NCBI RefSeq assembly: GCF_023715465.1
Contig: NZ_JAMBOE010000011.1
Span: 152,296-216,295 of the forward strand
DNA: 64,000 nt
DNA from: Paenibacillus macerans
GTDB taxonomy: Bacteria; Bacillota; Bacilli; Paenibacillales; Paenibacillaceae
Reading direction: 5' to 3'
This document shows, piece by piece, positions 62,192-64,000 of the stretch. Below the pieces are notes generated by a model. That model was given only the letters and a program-made list of their open reading frames with translations, was not told the origin of the DNA and made no database searches. The position numbers and the translations under genes are program-made. The number at the start of each line of letters is the position of its first letter. The first letter of the stretch is position 1.

Positions 62192-64000
62192 AACGCGGGT
62201 TAAAAATTATATTATCTTGGATTTGCATGTTTTCGCTTTTTGCGAGTCCCATCTCCGTCTTCGGCGCAAGTTCGGGGGATCCCGTCTGGCCGAATCCCGG
62301 AGCCATTCAATTGAGCAAAACCGCCCAACCTACGGGGAACCCGGGCGAATGGGAAATCACGCTCAAGGCTGAGGGGAAAAACGTCCAGACCAGTTCGGAC
62401 GTAGTACTGGTCATCGATAAGTCGGGGAGTATGGTGAATACAACTTGGCCTTGGGAAACCAATAAAAAAATGGCCAACGCAAAAACGGCCGCGAAAAAAT
62501 TCGTGGATAATTTGCTGTTAACCGAATCGTCCACCCGGATTGCGGTAGTATCCTTTAACGAATCCGCCACGCTGGTTTCCGATTTTAAAGGACCGGCGCA
62601 AAAGGAAGCGTTGAAGAACGCCATTGACGGCATTAATGCCAAAGGCGGCACCAATATTCAGGCAGGGGTGAAAAATGCCCGCGAGCTTTTGAGCAGCAGT
62701 TCGGCGCAAAATAAGTTCATCGTTGTATTGAGCGACGGCGAGCCGACCTACAGCTTCAAAGGAACAGAGGCTACGAGTTTCAATTGGACTAACAGCAATT
62801 ATAAATTTGCGATCACGAAATTTGATTACGGGAATAGGCTTGGAAATGGTAGTAATTACACTCTGTCGAATTACAAAATTGACAACTATTCTGTGAAAGA
62901 TAACGGCATCGGTACCATTTCCGAAGCAAAAATCGCCAAAGATGCAGGACTCAAGATTTTTTCGGTAGGCTTGGAAGTCTCAAACAACAGCAATGCGATG
63001 AACGTGTTAAAAGATGTTCAAAGCGAAGGTTACTTCCCTGCCAACAGCGATGATTTGAACACAATTTTCCGGGAAATGGCCGGAAAAATCGCCTATGCGG
63101 CTCAAGAGGCCAAAGTCATTGATCCGATGGGAGACATGTTCAATCTCAAGAAGCAAGGCGCACAAGTTGGTCCTCAGGATTATTCCGCATCGCAAGGTAC
63201 GGTAACTTGGAACGCCGCAACCGAGACATTTACTTGGGACATCGGCAACATCGCCGAAGGTGAACCTGCTACACTGACTTACAAAGTGGTCTTGGACCAA
63301 TCCAAAAACCCCGTTTCTGACAACCTCTATCCTACGAACGGCAAAACGACAATCGAATATACGAATGTTAACAACGAGAAAGTTTCGAAGGATTTTGAGG
63401 TGCCGAAAGTAAGCATCGGCAACGGTTCCATCCTCATGAAGGGCTATAAAGTCAATGCAAACGGCAAGCCCATCAATGCCGAAGGTGTTGAAGTGGAAGG
63501 GCCGGAATTCGCGGAAATGCTTTATAGCGAGTATTACAAGGATCAAAACGGGAATGAGGCTTTGCCGATCGGGGCTGCGGAATATTCCGTAACGGCCAAA
63601 AACATTGCCGGGTATCAATGGAAAGTAGGGGAAAATCCTGCAAGCATCCGGCTCACCGCCACCAATCCAACACCAACGGTTTGGTTTGGATATGAGGAAG
63701 CGGTTGAACGAACAGTCACCGTTCATTATTTGGAGCAGGGAACTGAAAAAGAACTCGCTCAATCGACCACGGTAAAAGGTGCTGCTGGACAAAAAGTGAC
63801 TCTGACGGCTGCCGATGTTCCGGGCTACACCCCGGTAAACGAGTCTTACGAGTACACGATTCAGCCTGAAGGCAACGAGTACATCTTCTACTACACGGCT
63901 AATAAGCAAAGCGTAGAAGTTCAGTATCTCGAGCAAGGCACGAACAAGAAACTCGCCGACCCAACTACGGTTGAAGGCGTGACTGGGCAAACGCTCGAGC
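62188..64000 (+). CDS. VWA-domain surface adhesin with MucBP repeats, N-terminal part
   Basis: The frame opens at an ATG at 62188 (GAGGAGG six bases upstream) and runs off the right edge after 604 codons. A signal peptide (IILSWICMFSLFASPISVFGA) is followed by a von Willebrand A domain at about 70-300, with MIDAS residues D77, S79 and S81 in VLVIDKSGSM, and FIVVLSDGEPTYS. A pilin-adhesin-like beta region follows (VIDPMGDMF, FTWDIGNIAEGEPATLTYKV), then a Cna_B/SpaA-like segment, and MucBP repeats with a period near 67 residues starting at about 507 and 574 (VTVHYLEQG, VEVQYLEQG). A cell-wall anchor would lie beyond the window. It is under the c-di-GMP riboswitch, so it probably serves attachment or biofilm. 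Confidence 0.92.
   Translation, partial: MKRGLKIILSWICMFSLFASPISVFGASSGDPVWPNPGAIQLSKTAQPTGNPGEWEITLKAEGKNVQTSSDVVLVIDKSGSMVNTTWPWETNKKMANAKTAAKKFVDNLLLTESSTRIAVVSFNESATLVSDFKGPAQKEALKNAIDGINAKGGTNIQAGVKNARELLSSSSAQNKFIVVLSDGEPTYSFKGTEATSFNWTNSNYKFAITKFDYGNRLGNGSNYTLSNYKIDNYSVKDNGIGTISEAKIAKDAGLKIFSVGLEVSNNSNAMNVLKDVQSEGYFPANSDDLNTIFREMAGKIAYAAQEAKVIDPMGDMFNLKKQGAQVGPQDYSASQGTVTWNAATETFTWDIGNIAEGEPATLTYKVVLDQSKNPVSDNLYPTNGKTTIEYTNVNNEKVSKDFEVPKVSIGNGSILMKGYKVNANGKPINAEGVEVEGPEFAEMLYSEYYKDQNGNEALPIGAAEYSVTAKNIAGYQWKVGENPASIRLTATNPTPTVWFGYEEAVERTVTVHYLEQGTEKELAQSTTVKGAAGQKVTLTAADVPGYTPVNESYEYTIQPEGNEYIFYYTANKQSVEVQYLEQGTNKKLADPTTVEGVTGQTLE

Noticed and set aside
62307..63990. Minus-strand frames (115 and 327 residues) opposite the adhesin region
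   Set aside because: The plus strand has a full open frame with signal peptide, VWA domain and MucBP repeats, so these are shadows.

Overview
The window looks like a chromosomal carbohydrate-use region of a Paenibacillaceae bacterium (Paenibacillus or a close relative). Three things point there: a mid-50s GC content with Gram-positive ribosome binding sites (GGAGG-type, with GTG and TTG starts in use); YesM/YesN-type two-component systems and sugar ABC transporters beside glycoside hydrolases; and several families of short intergenic repeats. I saw no rRNA, tRNA, CRISPR array, phage gene or transposase.

Layout. 1-5.0 kb: a GH31 alpha-xylosidase (cut by the window edge) divergent from an AraC regulator, then a large GH3 enzyme. 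5.6-9.0 kb: a small membrane protein, a decayed GH43 arabinanase that still carries a perfect AraR operator, and a response regulator with no kinase beside it. 9.1-16.3 kb: arabinoside use, with a solute-binding protein, two permeases, an exo-type GH43 and the GH51 arabinofuranosidase abfA, divergent from an ArsR-like regulator. 16.7-19.5 kb: an SDR oxidoreductase and an EamA exporter divergent from a LysR regulator. 19.6-26.7 kb: the L-arabinose genes araA-araR-araD-araB-araM, with paired AraR operators in front of araA. 26.9-28.0 kb: a secreted WG-repeat protein. 28.1-39.3 kb: L-rhamnose use (rhaB-rhaA-rhaD, and the fused aldolase-dehydrogenase rhaEW) with lactate oxidation genes lutABC and two DeoR regulators. 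39.9-45.6 kb: L-fucose use (fucI, fucA, a fuculokinase, fucU) and a shortened AraC-type regulator. 46.0-56.7 kb: GH3, response regulator, histidine kinase, two permeases, solute-binding protein and a GH130 phosphorylase. 56.9-61.7 kb: an amidohydrolase / PLP lyase / KDPG-type aldolase / kinase / GntR cassette for an N-acylated amino-sugar acid or similar compound. 61.9-64.0 kb: a cyclic-di-GMP-I riboswitch with its terminator, then the start of a large VWA-MucBP surface protein.

How it works together. Extracellular plant polysaccharides and their side chains (arabinan, arabinoxylan, xyloglucan, rhamnose- and fucose-bearing glycans) are imported as oligosaccharides, cut inside the cell by GH31, GH43, GH51, GH3 and GH130 enzymes, and funnelled through isomerase-kinase-aldolase routes. 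Rhamnose and fucose cleavage both give L-lactaldehyde. The dehydrogenase half of RhaEW and the LutABC complex can carry it through lactate to pyruvate. Neither ABC transporter has its own ATPase gene.

Most notable: the c-di-GMP riboswitch controlling an adhesin, the poorly characterised amidohydrolase cassette with twin palindromic operators, a 313-bp MITE-like insertion inside a repeat, and at least four interspersed repeat families filling most long intergenic gaps.
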